Assembly (NCBI GenBank): GCA_030949725.1
Contig: JAUZSE010000006.1
Span: forward strand, 165,806 to 229,805
Direction: 5' to 3'
Source of the DNA: Sulfurovum sp.
GTDB taxonomy: Bacteria; Campylobacterota; Campylobacteria; Campylobacterales; Sulfurovaceae
DNA length: 64,000 nucleotides
Part shown: in pieces, positions 18,175 through 27,767 of the stretch
Layout of the letters: the number at the start of each line of letters is the position of its first letter
Position numbering within the stretch: the stretch's first letter is position 1
The notes under the pieces: generated by a model
What the model was told of the DNA's origin: nothing
The model's input: the letters and a program-made list of their open reading frames with translations, nothing else
Database searches by the model: none
Made by a program: the position numbers and the translations under genes

Positions 18175-19258
18175 ATGGCATATTCATTTAGGTTACCACT
18201 AATAACGAATTTTACGATAGACCAACAAATGGCACTAGCTGAAAAAAAACCAATAGCCCTCGCAGGAGGTGCAGGAACAGGTAAAACACTTGTCTCATTA
18301 TGGAGACATCAACAAAATTTAACCGTATTACAAAAAACTTCTCTTTTGCTAACTTATACAAAGCCACTTGCTTACTATCTTGAACAAAATCTTGATATTT
18401 CAAGTGAGAAACATGTATATAGCCTAAAAAACTTTCCAAATACCAATAATTGGCAAGTCGATGAAATCATTATTGATGAAGCACAAGATTTGACACATCT
18501 TAAGCTTCAAGAAATCAGCAATTATGGTAGCACTGTATCCTATGGAGCTGATTTTAACCAACAACTCTACGAGAATAGAGTCAAAGATAATGAACTACAA
18601 GCATTATTTCCAAATAATGTAAGCTATCCCTTACATGAAAACTTTCGCAATACCTATCGTATTTTAAATTTTGTAAAATCTTTATTGCCTAATCTTTATA
18701 TTTCTCAAAATAGTCTTGATGAACTACTAGAAGATAAGGAAGCGTATTCAACCTATGATGTTTATTACTAATGATTTTGAAAAAGAGATGGCTAAAATTA
18801 TTGAAATGATTAATGAGTTTCCAGCTGATGACCATAATATTGCTATTTTATTGCCATTTGGTAATAGTGGCAAGGAGAGTGTGGAATATTATCATAATGC
18901 TTTAATTCAAAGAGGTATAAAGTGTTCAAAATATTACAATGAAATGAAGACAGACAATATTTATATTGATAAAATTCATGTTACTACTTTTAAATCTTCA
19001 AAAGGGTTAGAGTTTAATACGGTCATTATTCCATTTTTACATAAGTTTCAAGACTTTATAAGTCGACCTTCTTCAAAAGCGAGTGAGCATGATTACTATG
19101 TTGCATTAACACGAGCTAGAGATAACTTGTATCTCTTATCAAGTCATGAGCTAGATTTTATTGATACAACTGCTATTGAGATTGAACAATTAGACATCAC
19201 TATCCCCTTTATAGAAATAAATGAAAATGAAATACCTTTTAGGAGAAAACAATTATGA
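18175..19258 (+). CDS. Compact superfamily I (UvrD/Rep-like) helicase, frameshifted
   Basis: ATP-binding and helicase motifs are in order: Walker A GGAGTGKT (residues 31-38), DEAQD (101-105, motif II), a motif III-like YGADFNQQ, HENFRNTYRI (motif IV), then after a one-base shift near 18765 HVTTFKSSKGLEFNTVIIP (motif V) and YVALTRARDNLYLL (motif VI). At about 361 residues it is roughly half of UvrD and lacks the large 1B/2B insertions. It likely translocates along or remodels single-stranded DNA. The stop overlaps the next start (ATGA), so the three genes from 18175 to 22214 are one operon. Confidence 0.85.
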
Positions 19259-20750
19259 AAAACAATATTTTTTACCTATCCATTAATAGTACAAGTTTAG
19301 CTCATTATATAAGTAAGGCATTAATACTTCCAAGTAGATTCTATAAGAATAGACCATCAGATATACAGACTTTACCGAATGATTATTTGATTTTATCAAA
19401 AATAAAGTTTATCAATAATTCAAATTGTTCAATCGAACTTGTATTGAATGATATTGAATTAAATGCTATTAAAGAAACTGAGAATGAAAATATTTTTCTC
19501 TATAAAAGTCCTTTACCAATTTCAAGAATTATCAAAATTTACTTTAAAGATGAGCAACAGAAACTTATTACAGTTGATAATATTCAACAAGGTATAGGAT
19601 TCATTCCTGACTCATTAATATTGATAATTAATGAAAAGAACTATGCATATACCTCTAAGTTAATGAAAGAGTTTAAATATAATAATGAACTTGAAGAAAA
19701 AATCAAAACTTATAATCAAGTTTTAGGTGGGATAGCATTTACTAGATATACATTAGATGGAAAGTATTCAAAAACTTTTATTCTATTATTTCATTTTTCA
19801 ATCAACTCATTAAAGAAAAACTTGAAACTAATGGAAATGAAATTTATACAAAATATGATGGAGCATTTACATATCAAGGTGAATTTTGGAGTACATTATC
19901 TCCTTTATTATACGAAAAATATCACAAAAAGATGTTGACAATATTGCTAAAAAAGAAAATGTAATTATTGAAAAATTAAATGGGATTTTTCAATATCAAG
20001 ATGTGGATAAAATTAATTCAATAACTTATAAATTGGCTATTTTACATAATTATGGAGAAGATAGCACTAAAAGAAAAAAAACAAATGATTTATTATATGA
20101 ATTTAAAACAGGAAAGATACCCAAAGATAAAGTTGAAGGAATATCTTTGATTTATGGTATAAATAATGGTTACTCTAGTTTTTATAACTTTTATGACAAA
20201 AAAATAGTAAAGTTTAAAATGGATTCTTTACTTGATTATTATATCATAGAATCTATTTTTCAGCATATTATAAATGAAAGCAAAGAAAATAGAGAATTTA
20301 AGTATATTGCTACTATTTTCCCTGAACAAAAGTTAATTTTATCAGTAGATAATATAAAACAAAAGGAAGAAAAATATCAGAGTTTAGAGAGTTTATTAAG
20401 TTTTGTAAAAAATAGTATATTTGAAATGACCCCAAAAGAACTAATTACTAAAATTTGGAAAGAATTTAAGAAGTTATTAGATGAGAAAGATAGTGAAATT
20501 CAAGAATTAAACAATAAAGTTTTACAACTAGAAAATACAAAAAAAGGTAACATTGATACAGTTTTACCTTTGCAAAAAGATAGAAAAAATGAAAATGTTT
20601 TAATAGAAGAGTTTATATATCTTTATTCTAAAAAGAAACCAAGAGTTAAAAAAGATTGCAAAAGAGAAATCTATTAGTTTTACAAGCAAAATAACTAATG
20701 AGGAATTAATAAAGTTGATTTTAACTAATAAGAATAGAGGATTATTATAA
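19255..20750 (+). CDS. Unrecognised protein of the helicase operon, multiply frameshifted
   Basis: The gene starts MKNNIFYLSINSTSLAHYIS in an ATGA overlap with the helicase. The frame shifts near 19790 into NQLIKEKLETNGNEIYTKYD, back near 19925 (KKDVDNIAKKENVIIEKLNG), and again near 20650 into KIAKEKSISFTSKITNEELI, ending at 20750. Corrected length is about 497 residues. The first ~150 residues look rich in beta strands; the second half is helical, with a coiled-coil-like stretch (LLDEKDSEIQELNNKVLQLE) near the end. I recognise no family and no catalytic motif. The next gene starts at the base after the stop. Confidence 0.65.
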
Positions 20751-22214
20751 ATGAATTTATTAGTTAATTTACAAAATAATTCATCCAGTACAGAAGAATT
20801 ATCGGTGTTCATAAGTTTAAATTTTCAAGAGATATATGATTTTTTTTATAATCAAACACAAATTGATTTATATAAACATAAAAAAGAGATAAAACAATAT
20901 TTAAAATCTTTCAATCATATAATAACTTCTCTTGATTGTAGTAATAAAATAAATGGAGATTTTATAGCTTTATTGATTGAGACTTGTGAGAAATTACATT
21001 TATTGATGCAATTTAACTTACTTTATAATTACTTATCTACAAGTGATTATGTAGTGGGAAATAGACTAAAAGCAACTTCATACTATTCTAGTGGAATTAA
21101 AACATGTAATGATTACTATGAAAAAAACTCCTTTGATTTTAGATTTATTACAAAGTGCTTATGATGATGAAAATGAATCTAGAGAACTTTTAACAGTTGC
21201 ATTAGTTAATTTTTATTTGGATGTTATATATAATTGTGGACAATATAATAAAAATGCAGTTATTCATTTAAAAATGATATGTTGCTTAAATTAAAAGAAA
21301 GTAGTTTTGTAGATAAAAAACTTGTTAATAATATTTTATCAATTAATATGGACGACTATCGAAAGGCTTATAAAGATAGTATTCAGATAGTTAATAATTA
21401 TTTGTATAGAAATAATATAATTAACTATACTACCACTAATTTTATAAAAATAGAAGTAAGCAAACATAGCGAAGTATTAGGAGAATTTGATAATATAACA
21501 TTTAATAATATCTTCCAAATTTCTAAAGATTATGTCAAAGATAATATAGAAGATGAAAAAGAAAATACATTATTCTCTCCAAAGAGGCACGAAAATATTA
21601 GAAATAGAGGATGAACTGTGTCAGTATATTAAATCTTTTGGAAAAATGCACAAAGCAAAACTCTACTCATCTTTCGACACAGTAATCCATCAACTCAAAA
21701 GTCAAACTATCAATATCATAGATTGGGGTTGTGGTCAAGCAGTAGCTACCTCTTTACTTATTGAATATATAAAAGAGCATAAACTAGATATAAATATATT
21801 AAATATTATACTTATTGAGCCATCAGTACTAGCGTTAAGTAGAGGGCTTTGCATATTGATGTTTTAAGTGATTCTAAAATAAATATTAACGCAGTCAATA
21901 AAGATATTGATAGTTTAGAAGAGAAGGGTCTAAAATTTTATAATGATAATATTACGATACATCTTTTCTCAAATATTTTAGATGTAGAGTTTTTTAAACT
22001 AGATAAATTATTTTTAGAAAAAATATCTAATTCACAAAAAGGGTTGAATTATTTTATATGTGTGAGTCCCAATATTAATGACAAAAGAAATACTAGATTA
22101 GATATGTTTTATAGATATTTTGATGATAACTACGAAACAGAGCTTGTCTCTGCTAGAGATAGTGACATAGGAAACTATAAACGATATGAGAAAGTATTTA
22201 AAACACAAATCTAA
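20751..22214 (+). CDS. Protein with a methyltransferase-like domain, multiply frameshifted
   Basis: The N-terminal ~270 residues (MNLLVNLQNNSSSTEELSVF onward) are helical and unrecognised. Then GKMHKAKLYSSFDTVIHQL precedes NIIDWGCGQAVATSLLIEYI, which fits the SAM-binding motif I (DxGxG) of class I methyltransferases, and IILIEPSVLALSRG fits motif II. No clear target-specific catalytic motif (such as NPPY) is visible. Frame breaks are near 21130, 21280, 21580 and 21850. Corrected length is about 487 residues. It is the last gene of the operon begun by the helicase. Confidence 0.65.
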
Positions 22215-22226
22215 TGAGGACTTAAA

Positions 22227-22973
22227 ATGAGCGAACTAGAAAGAATAGAAGCCTTAGAAAAAGAGATTAGAGAGTTAAAGGGCTTGAATGAGGAGGGATT
22301 CCTTCGTATAGTTTTTCTCAAATACGGCTAGAAGAGTTAGAGGGTCTTGTTGATATTGAGGAAAATATTCATAAAGAAGAAGTTTTTAAAGAATGGTTTG
22401 AAAATAGTATAGAAGTTTCAAAGGATAAAGTAGATTTTTTGGAAAAGCTTATTAAGAGAAATATAAAATTAATAAAATTTTATCATGAAGAGGATTTAAA
22501 AGTAAATTTTATTATGCCTTTAGTGAATAAAATAGATTTTTTCTTATTAGATGATAATATTAGAAGCTTTGCGAATGAAAAATTGACTTATAAAACAAAA
22601 AAATTTATTTTTAATGGAGAAGCTGATTTTATATTTTCTAAAGGGATTAAAAAGCTGAACAACCATACTTTTTATTCAAGAGTTTAAACAAGGTAAAATA
22701 CGGAAAGACCCAGAACCACAACTTCTAGCAGAACTCATATCAGCCATAGAGCTAAACAACGATATTTCTATGCGAGGTGCATACATAGTAGGGGCTATTT
22801 GGAACTTTGTGATTTTGGAGAAGTTGGGTAAGGATAAATATCAATATTTTGTGAGTGAAAATTATGACTCTTCTAAGATAGGAGATTTAAAAGGGATTTA
22901 TCGGAATTTGGTTTTTGTTAAGGAAGAGATTATAGAGATGGTAAGAAAGGAGAATAGAGTATGTCCGAAGTAG
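22227..22973 (+). pseudogene. PD-(D/E)XK-like family protein, copy 5, broken
   Basis: It starts MSELERIEALEKEIRELKGL, then loses one base near 22300. The middle (DFLEKLIKRNIKLIKFYHEE, EADFIFSKG) is open from 22439, and a second break near 22660 shifts the catalytic segment (PYF, IQEFKQGK when corrected). The C-terminal module is intact from 22770. All catalytic-type residues would be present if repaired. It ends inside the next copy, overlapping its first 13 bases. Confidence 0.8.
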
Positions 22974-23704
22974 AAAGAATAGAACAACTAGAAAGAGAGA
23001 TTAGAGAGTTAAAGGGTTTGGATAGGCAAAGAGGTATAGAGACTTTTTCATATTCCCAAATAAGCCTAAAAGATTTAAAAAAAGTGACTTTTCTTAAAAA
23101 AATATTTGATAACAGACCTTTTGATGAATGGTTCTCTTTTTCTAAAGAAATTAATGAAGATGATAGACTTTTTTTGGAAATATTACTCTCTAAATATGGA
23201 CAACTTCTTAAATCTTATAAAGAAGAAACACTAAAAGCTAATTTTATCATTCCTATTATAAATCGTGTAAATTTTTTCTCTCTTGAGATGGAAACCTCTC
23301 CTTTTTATGAAGAGATAATTACTTATGAGAGTGAAAAATTTATTTTTACTGGAGCAACAGATTTTATTGTCTCAAAGGGCTTAGAATATTCTGAGAAACC
23401 CTATTTTTTTATCCAAGAGTTTAAAAAAGGCATCAAAGGTTCAGACCCAGAACCACAACTTCTAGCAGAACTCATATCAGCCATAGAACTAAACAACGAT
23501 ATTTCTATGCGAGGTGCATACATCGTAGGAGCTATTTGGAACTTTGTGATTTTGGAGAAGTTGGGTAAAGATAAATATCAATACTTTGTGAGTGAAAATT
23601 TTGACTCTTCTAAGATAGGAGATTTAAAAGGGATTTATCGGAATTTGCTTTTTGTTAAGGATGAGATTATTGAGAGGGTGAAGAGGGAATCTAATAACGA
23701 ATAA
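22961..23704 (+). CDS. PD-(D/E)XK-like family protein, copy 6 (intact)
   Basis: This complete 247-residue member has an N-terminal coiled coil (residues 4-20), LKANFIIPIINRVNF (residues 91-105), ATDFIVSKG with D134, YFFIQEFKKG with E153 and K155, and EPQLLAEL with Q166, then the shared C-terminal module. The gene at 31476 is almost identical in DNA, except that it has one T fewer at about 31790 and a few C-terminal changes. The start overlaps the preceding copy, so the two were cotranscribed. It is the best candidate, with copy 4, for an active family member. Confidence 0.8.
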   Translation: MSEVERIEQLEREIRELKGLDRQRGIETFSYSQISLKDLKKVTFLKKIFDNRPFDEWFSFSKEINEDDRLFLEILLSKYGQLLKSYKEETLKANFIIPIINRVNFFSLEMETSPFYEEIITYESEKFIFTGATDFIVSKGLEYSEKPYFFIQEFKKGIKGSDPEPQLLAELISAIELNNDISMRGAYIVGAIWNFVILEKLGKDKYQYFVSENFDSSKIGDLKGIYRNLLFVKDEIIERVKRESNNE

Positions 23705-23723
23705 CCAATTATGCTAAAATAAA
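23701..23723 (+). repeat. Promoter-like repeat, second copy
   Basis: The sequence is identical to 12875-12897. It overlaps the end of copy 6 and lies 24 bases before the ATG at 23747, at a plausible promoter distance. Confidence 0.45.
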
Positions 23724-23746
23724 AAGAAATTAAACAAAGGAAAACA

Positions 23747-24252
23747 ATGAAAAAACAAAACACCCTAATAACCCAAGAATCCACAGAAGTAGTTTTAAGA
23801 AAAGCTACCAATATCATAAACCGAACCAATAAAATCTTAAAAAATTCTAAAAGAGAGTTGGTGACTCATCCTGATGTGATGATGATAAATGGCTTGATGT
23901 GGCAAAAAGAGACAGTAGAAGAAAAGATGAATTGGAATGATGCGATGGAGTATGCTAAAAATCTTAGGCTTGGTGGATATGATGATTGGAGATTGCCTAC
24001 AATTGAAGAATTTGAAAAGCTAGTTATTCTGAGCTTTGGATGGAATTATCTGCAAAAATTACAAAGATAGTTATGAATTTTATGATACTATGTCCAAATA
24101 ACTCTGGCAATTCTTATCCAGAATGCTTATGAAGCAAAAGGGTTTAAATGCTCTTGTTATTATTTGTCTTCTAGCATAAATACAATAGATTATAAAGATT
24201 CAATGACATTACTATAAGTTTTATAAATACTTGCAGTGTACGTGCGTTTTAA
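23747..24252 (+). pseudogene. DUF1566 (Lcl C-terminal-like) domain protein, decayed
   Basis: The open part (107 residues) contains GLMWQKETVEEKMNWNDAME and LRLGGYDDWRLPTIEEFEKL, the signature of the DUF1566/Lcl_C domain, a lectin-like fold found on many surface proteins. It then breaks near 24055; scattered in-frame pieces follow (IQNAYEAKGFKCSCYYLSSS; NTCSVRAF just before 24252), the last resembling the usual C-terminal VRCVR. No signal peptide is seen. The gene is probably dead. Confidence 0.7.
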
Positions 24253-24301
24253 ATATGAGACTACTTGTTGTATTACGTTGTATCAGAACAAGATAGAAAC
24301 A

Positions 24302-25227
24302 ATGAAAAAAATACTAAAACGCCTAGAGCTTATATCTTCGGCGATAGATTTAGAAGAAAATGAGATGATAGAGGAGCAGGTGTGTAAACTGCGAGCGACT
24401 TTCGCTAGATGATGATGTGCTAGAGATATTGGAGATGATAGAGCAGAGACGCTATGAGTTTGTCATCTCTTCTATCACGGCGTATGTACATCGTTTCTCT
24501 GGTCTCTCTGTCTATCAAGACCCACAGATACAAGGGCTAAAGGTAGAACTTTCTATGCTTGAAAAAGAGTTAAACAGTCTTTCTGAGACTCAAAATGAGT
24601 ATCTATCAGAGATTAATGCTTTTACTTCTGATTATTATCGGCATTTAGGGGCTGTGATAGAAGAGATTTTGAGACTGCAACAAGAGGTGGCTCAAAAAGC
24701 ATTTGATAAAGGTCAGATAGATGAAGAGGAGCTAAAGGCATCCAAAGATGAGTATAAGTCATTTTATGAAGAGGCGATAACGCAATCCAAAGAACAAACG
24801 CTTACACTCACAGCCCAAGAGGAAAAAGAGTTGAAATCTCTGCTACCGAAAAGCCAGTAAATTGACACATCCTGATATTGTGGCAGAGGTGTTCAAAGAG
24901 GAAGCAAAAGAGATATTTATCGCTCTTAATAGTGCGTATAAAAGAAAAGATTTGGCTAAGGTTAAAGAGATATTAGAGGGGCTAGAGAGTGGCAAAACTT
25001 TTGCTTATGGTTCTGATGAGATAAATGACAAAGAGCTACTACGCAAAAAATCAGAAACTTTGAGAGAGAAGATAAGGGTTGTAAAAGAAGAGATAGAAAC
25101 ACTACTGCAAAGTGAAACTTATATGACTATCAAAGAAACAGATGATTTGGATGCGTATTTTGATGCACTCAAAGAGAGTTTGGTTTTTGAGAAAGAGACA
25201 TTGGTTTTGGAATTGTTGAAGGTGTAG
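24302..25227 (+). pseudogene. J-domain-like (DnaJ-related) protein, frameshifted twice
   Basis: MKKILKRLELISSAIDLEEN breaks near 24400 and continues LDDDVLEILEMIEQRRYEFV; a second shift near 24845 leads into YRKASKLTHPDIVAEVFKEE. The segment K-x-THPD resembles the HPD motif of J domains, with the helix after it (EIFIALNSAYKRKDLAKVKE) in the usual place. J domains stimulate Hsp70 ATPases. The rest is coiled coil (residues about 60-150). Base composition is less AT-rich than the flanking genes. It may be a former toxin-system or housekeeping co-chaperone; the function is inferred from the motif only. Confidence 0.6.
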
Positions 25228-25243
25228 TGAATGAAAGGTAAAT

Positions 25244-26002
25244 AATGTCCGAATTAGAAAGAATAGAACAACTAGAAAAAGAGATTAGAGAGTTAAAGGG
25301 CTTGAATGATCGAGAGTATTCCTACTTATAGTTTTACTAAAATTAGGGCTAGAAGAATTAAAAGAGTTTTGTATGATATTAAAAAGCAATGCGTTCATAA
25401 TAATAGTTTTGAAAAATGGTTTGATAATACTATAGAGATAAATGAAATTATAGAATACTTTTTAGATAAAACTGATAGAGGAAAATAAATTATTTATAAA
25501 TAGTTATAATGAAGAAGATTTAAAGGTACATTTTATTATCCCTTTACTTGAATAAAGTACGATTTAAATCTATTGAACATAATATTTAGAGATTTTTATG
25601 AATAATAAAATTGTCTTATAAAACAGATAAATTTATTTTTAGTGGTACGAGCTGATTTTGTGGTATCCAAAGGGCTATTTGAGAGCGGAAAAACCCTATT
25701 TTTTTATTCAAGAATTTAAACAAGCTGAACATATTTACTAGATCCACGAACCACAACTCTTAGCAGAACTCATGTAAGTGCTGTAGAACTAAACAATGAT
25801 AATATCTATGCGAGGTGCATACATAGTAGGAGCTATTTGGAACTTTGTGATTTTAGAAAAGTTGGGTAAAGATAAATATCAATATTTTGTAAGTGAAAAT
25901 TTTGACTCTTCTAAAATAGGAGATTTAAAAGGGATTTATCGGAATTTGGTTTTTGTTAAAGAGGAGATTGTGGAAAGAGTGAAGAAGGAGAATGCAGAAT
26001 GA
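25244..26002 (+). pseudogene. PD-(D/E)XK-like family protein, copy 7, heavily decayed
   Basis: At least six indels break the frame between 25300 and 25800; single-base insertions are visible against the other copies (for example at 25304, 25553 and 25650). The N-terminal coiled coil and the C-terminal module (from 25802) are intact at DNA level. The stop still overlaps the ATG of the intact ATPase gene at 25999. The density of indels is far above that of its neighbours. Confidence 0.8.
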
Positions 26003-27543
26003 AACTCAAAAAACTACCAATAGGCATACAAACCTTTAGTAAAATAAGAAACGATGACTATATCTATATAGATAAAACAAAAGAAGCATTAGAGCTTATA
26101 GAAAATTATACTTATACTTTTTTATCTCGTCCACGACGATTTGGAAAGTCTCTATTTTTGGATACTTTGCATAATATATTTGAGGGTAAGAAAGCGTTAT
26201 TTAAAGATTTGTATATCTATGACAAGTGGGATTGGGATACGACTTATCCTGTGATAAAGATAACTTGGGATGGAAATTTACAAACTACTAACAATCTTGA
26301 AAGAGTAGCCATAAATAGTCTAAATCAAAATCAAGAGAGATTAGGGGTAGAGTGTGAAGATACCCAAAATTTATCCATGTGTTTTTTAGAACTAATACAA
26401 AAGGCTTACGAAAAATATAATCAAAGAGTCGTTATTCTCATAGATGAATACGATAGACCTATTTTGGATACTATAGATAATATTGAACAATCCAAACTCA
26501 ATAGAGAGTTTATCAAGGGTATGTATTCTGTGATGAAAGGGGCTGATGCTTATATTAAGTTTGTGTTTTTGACAGGTGTGAGTAAGTTTAGCAAGGCTTC
26601 TATCTTCTCTGGGCTTAATATGCTTGAAGATATTAGCCTTACGCCAAAATTTGGAAATATCTGTGGCTATACACAAAAGAATATAGAGAACGAATTTTTA
26701 CCTTATCTTGATGGCATAGATTTAGTAAAAGTAAAAGAGTGGTACAATGGGTATAACTTTTTAAAAGATGATGTCTATAATCCTTTTGACCTCTTAAAAT
26801 TTATCAAAAATGATTTTATATTTGATAACTATTGGTTTGCTACAGGAACACCTACCTTTCTGATAAAACTCATAGAAAAAAATAACTACTTTTTACCAAG
26901 ATTAGCCAACCTTACCGTAGGCAAAGAGATGTTAGATAGCTTTGATATAGAAAACATCAACCTTGAAATGATACTCTATCAAGCTGGGTATTTGACTATT
27001 GATAAGATGATAGAGAAGCGAAGAGGTGGGATAGAATATAAACTAAAACTTCCAAATATGGAAGTGAAAAGTTCTCTAAACAGTGTCATTATAGACTTTT
27101 TAACCCATCAACATAGCCAAAAGAGTAAACACCAAGATGAACTCTATGACGCACTCATTGATAATGATTTGGAACTCTTAAAAACTTCTCTTATAGCAAT
27201 GTTTGCTTCCATTCCAAATAATAATTACACCAAAAACAACATACTCCACTATGAGGGATTTTATGCTTCTGTCATTTATGTATATTTACAAAGTTTAGGC
27301 TTAGACATCATAGGTGAAGATGTAACTAACCTAGGACGCATAGACTTGACGGTTAAGATTGATAAATATATTTATATTATAGAGTTCAAAGTAGGCAAAG
27401 AGAATGCTTTGGCTCAAATCAAAGAGAAAAATTATGCACAAAAGTATCTGAATAAGGGGAAGGAGATAATTTTGGTGGGGATTAATTTTGATGAAGAGGT
27501 GAGGAATATTTCTGGGTTTGAGTGGGAGAGGATAGTATGTTAG
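25999..27543 (+). CDS. AAA-like ATPase with C-terminal PD-(D/E)XK nuclease domain (intact)
   Basis: This 514-residue protein matches the AAA-ATPase_like/PDDEXK_9 family. Residues 1-50 hold LPIGIQTFSKIRNDDYIYID and the Walker A-like RPRRFGKS (44-51). VVILIDEYDRPIL (144-156) is the Walker B region. VFLTGVSKFSKASIFSGLN is typical of the ATPase. The C-terminal domain has D449 in GRIDLTVK and E462-x-K464 in IIEFKVGK. The family is widespread in gut and sulphur bacteria, often multicopy, with unproven function; a defence or DNA-processing role is inferred. The start overlaps copy 7 (ATGA). Confidence 0.85.
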   Translation: MKLKKLPIGIQTFSKIRNDDYIYIDKTKEALELIENYTYTFLSRPRRFGKSLFLDTLHNIFEGKKALFKDLYIYDKWDWDTTYPVIKITWDGNLQTTNNLERVAINSLNQNQERLGVECEDTQNLSMCFLELIQKAYEKYNQRVVILIDEYDRPILDTIDNIEQSKLNREFIKGMYSVMKGADAYIKFVFLTGVSKFSKASIFSGLNMLEDISLTPKFGNICGYTQKNIENEFLPYLDGIDLVKVKEWYNGYNFLKDDVYNPFDLLKFIKNDFIFDNYWFATGTPTFLIKLIEKNNYFLPRLANLTVGKEMLDSFDIENINLEMILYQAGYLTIDKMIEKRRGGIEYKLKLPNMEVKSSLNSVIIDFLTHQHSQKSKHQDELYDALIDNDLELLKTSLIAMFASIPNNNYTKNNILHYEGFYASVIYVYLQSLGLDIIGEDVTNLGRIDLTVKIDKYIYIIEFKVGKENALAQIKEKNYAQKYLNKGKEIILVGINFDEEVRNISGFEWERIVC

Positions 27544-27570
27544 CAGATATATATCCAAAGATAAAAAATG

Positions 27571-27678
27571 ATTAGACAAAGTGTACATAAAAGTTTGAAT
27601 TTTCAGAAATGGATTTTCATTTTTCTTTGGATTAATTTTAAACTTTGAGTATAATATATCAAAACAAAAGGGGAGTAG
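27571..27678 (+). repeat. Composite of hicB tail and repeated leader
   Basis: Bases 27571-27602 match the end of hicB (AGACAAAGTG..., GTTTGAATTT); bases 27603-27678 match 858-933, including AACTTTGAGTATAATATATC and GGGGAG. It is the third copy of the leader block. Confidence 0.65.
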
Positions 27679-27753
27679 ATGAAAACCATACAAGAGTATA
27701 AACATATCTCTAAAGTTGATTTATCTACACCTCTTGAAGATGATGAGGATTAA
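27679..27753 (+). pseudogene. Deletion derivative of the antitoxin at 934
   Basis: MKTIQEYKHISKVDLSTPLE then DDED and a stop, 24 residues. It equals the 70-residue antitoxin after two in-frame deletions, one between ATACAA repeats and one between AAC-AT repeats, plus loss of the last four residues. It has no toxin partner here. Whether it is translated is unknown. Confidence 0.65.
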
Positions 27754-27767
27754 GAGAAAGAAAGAAA

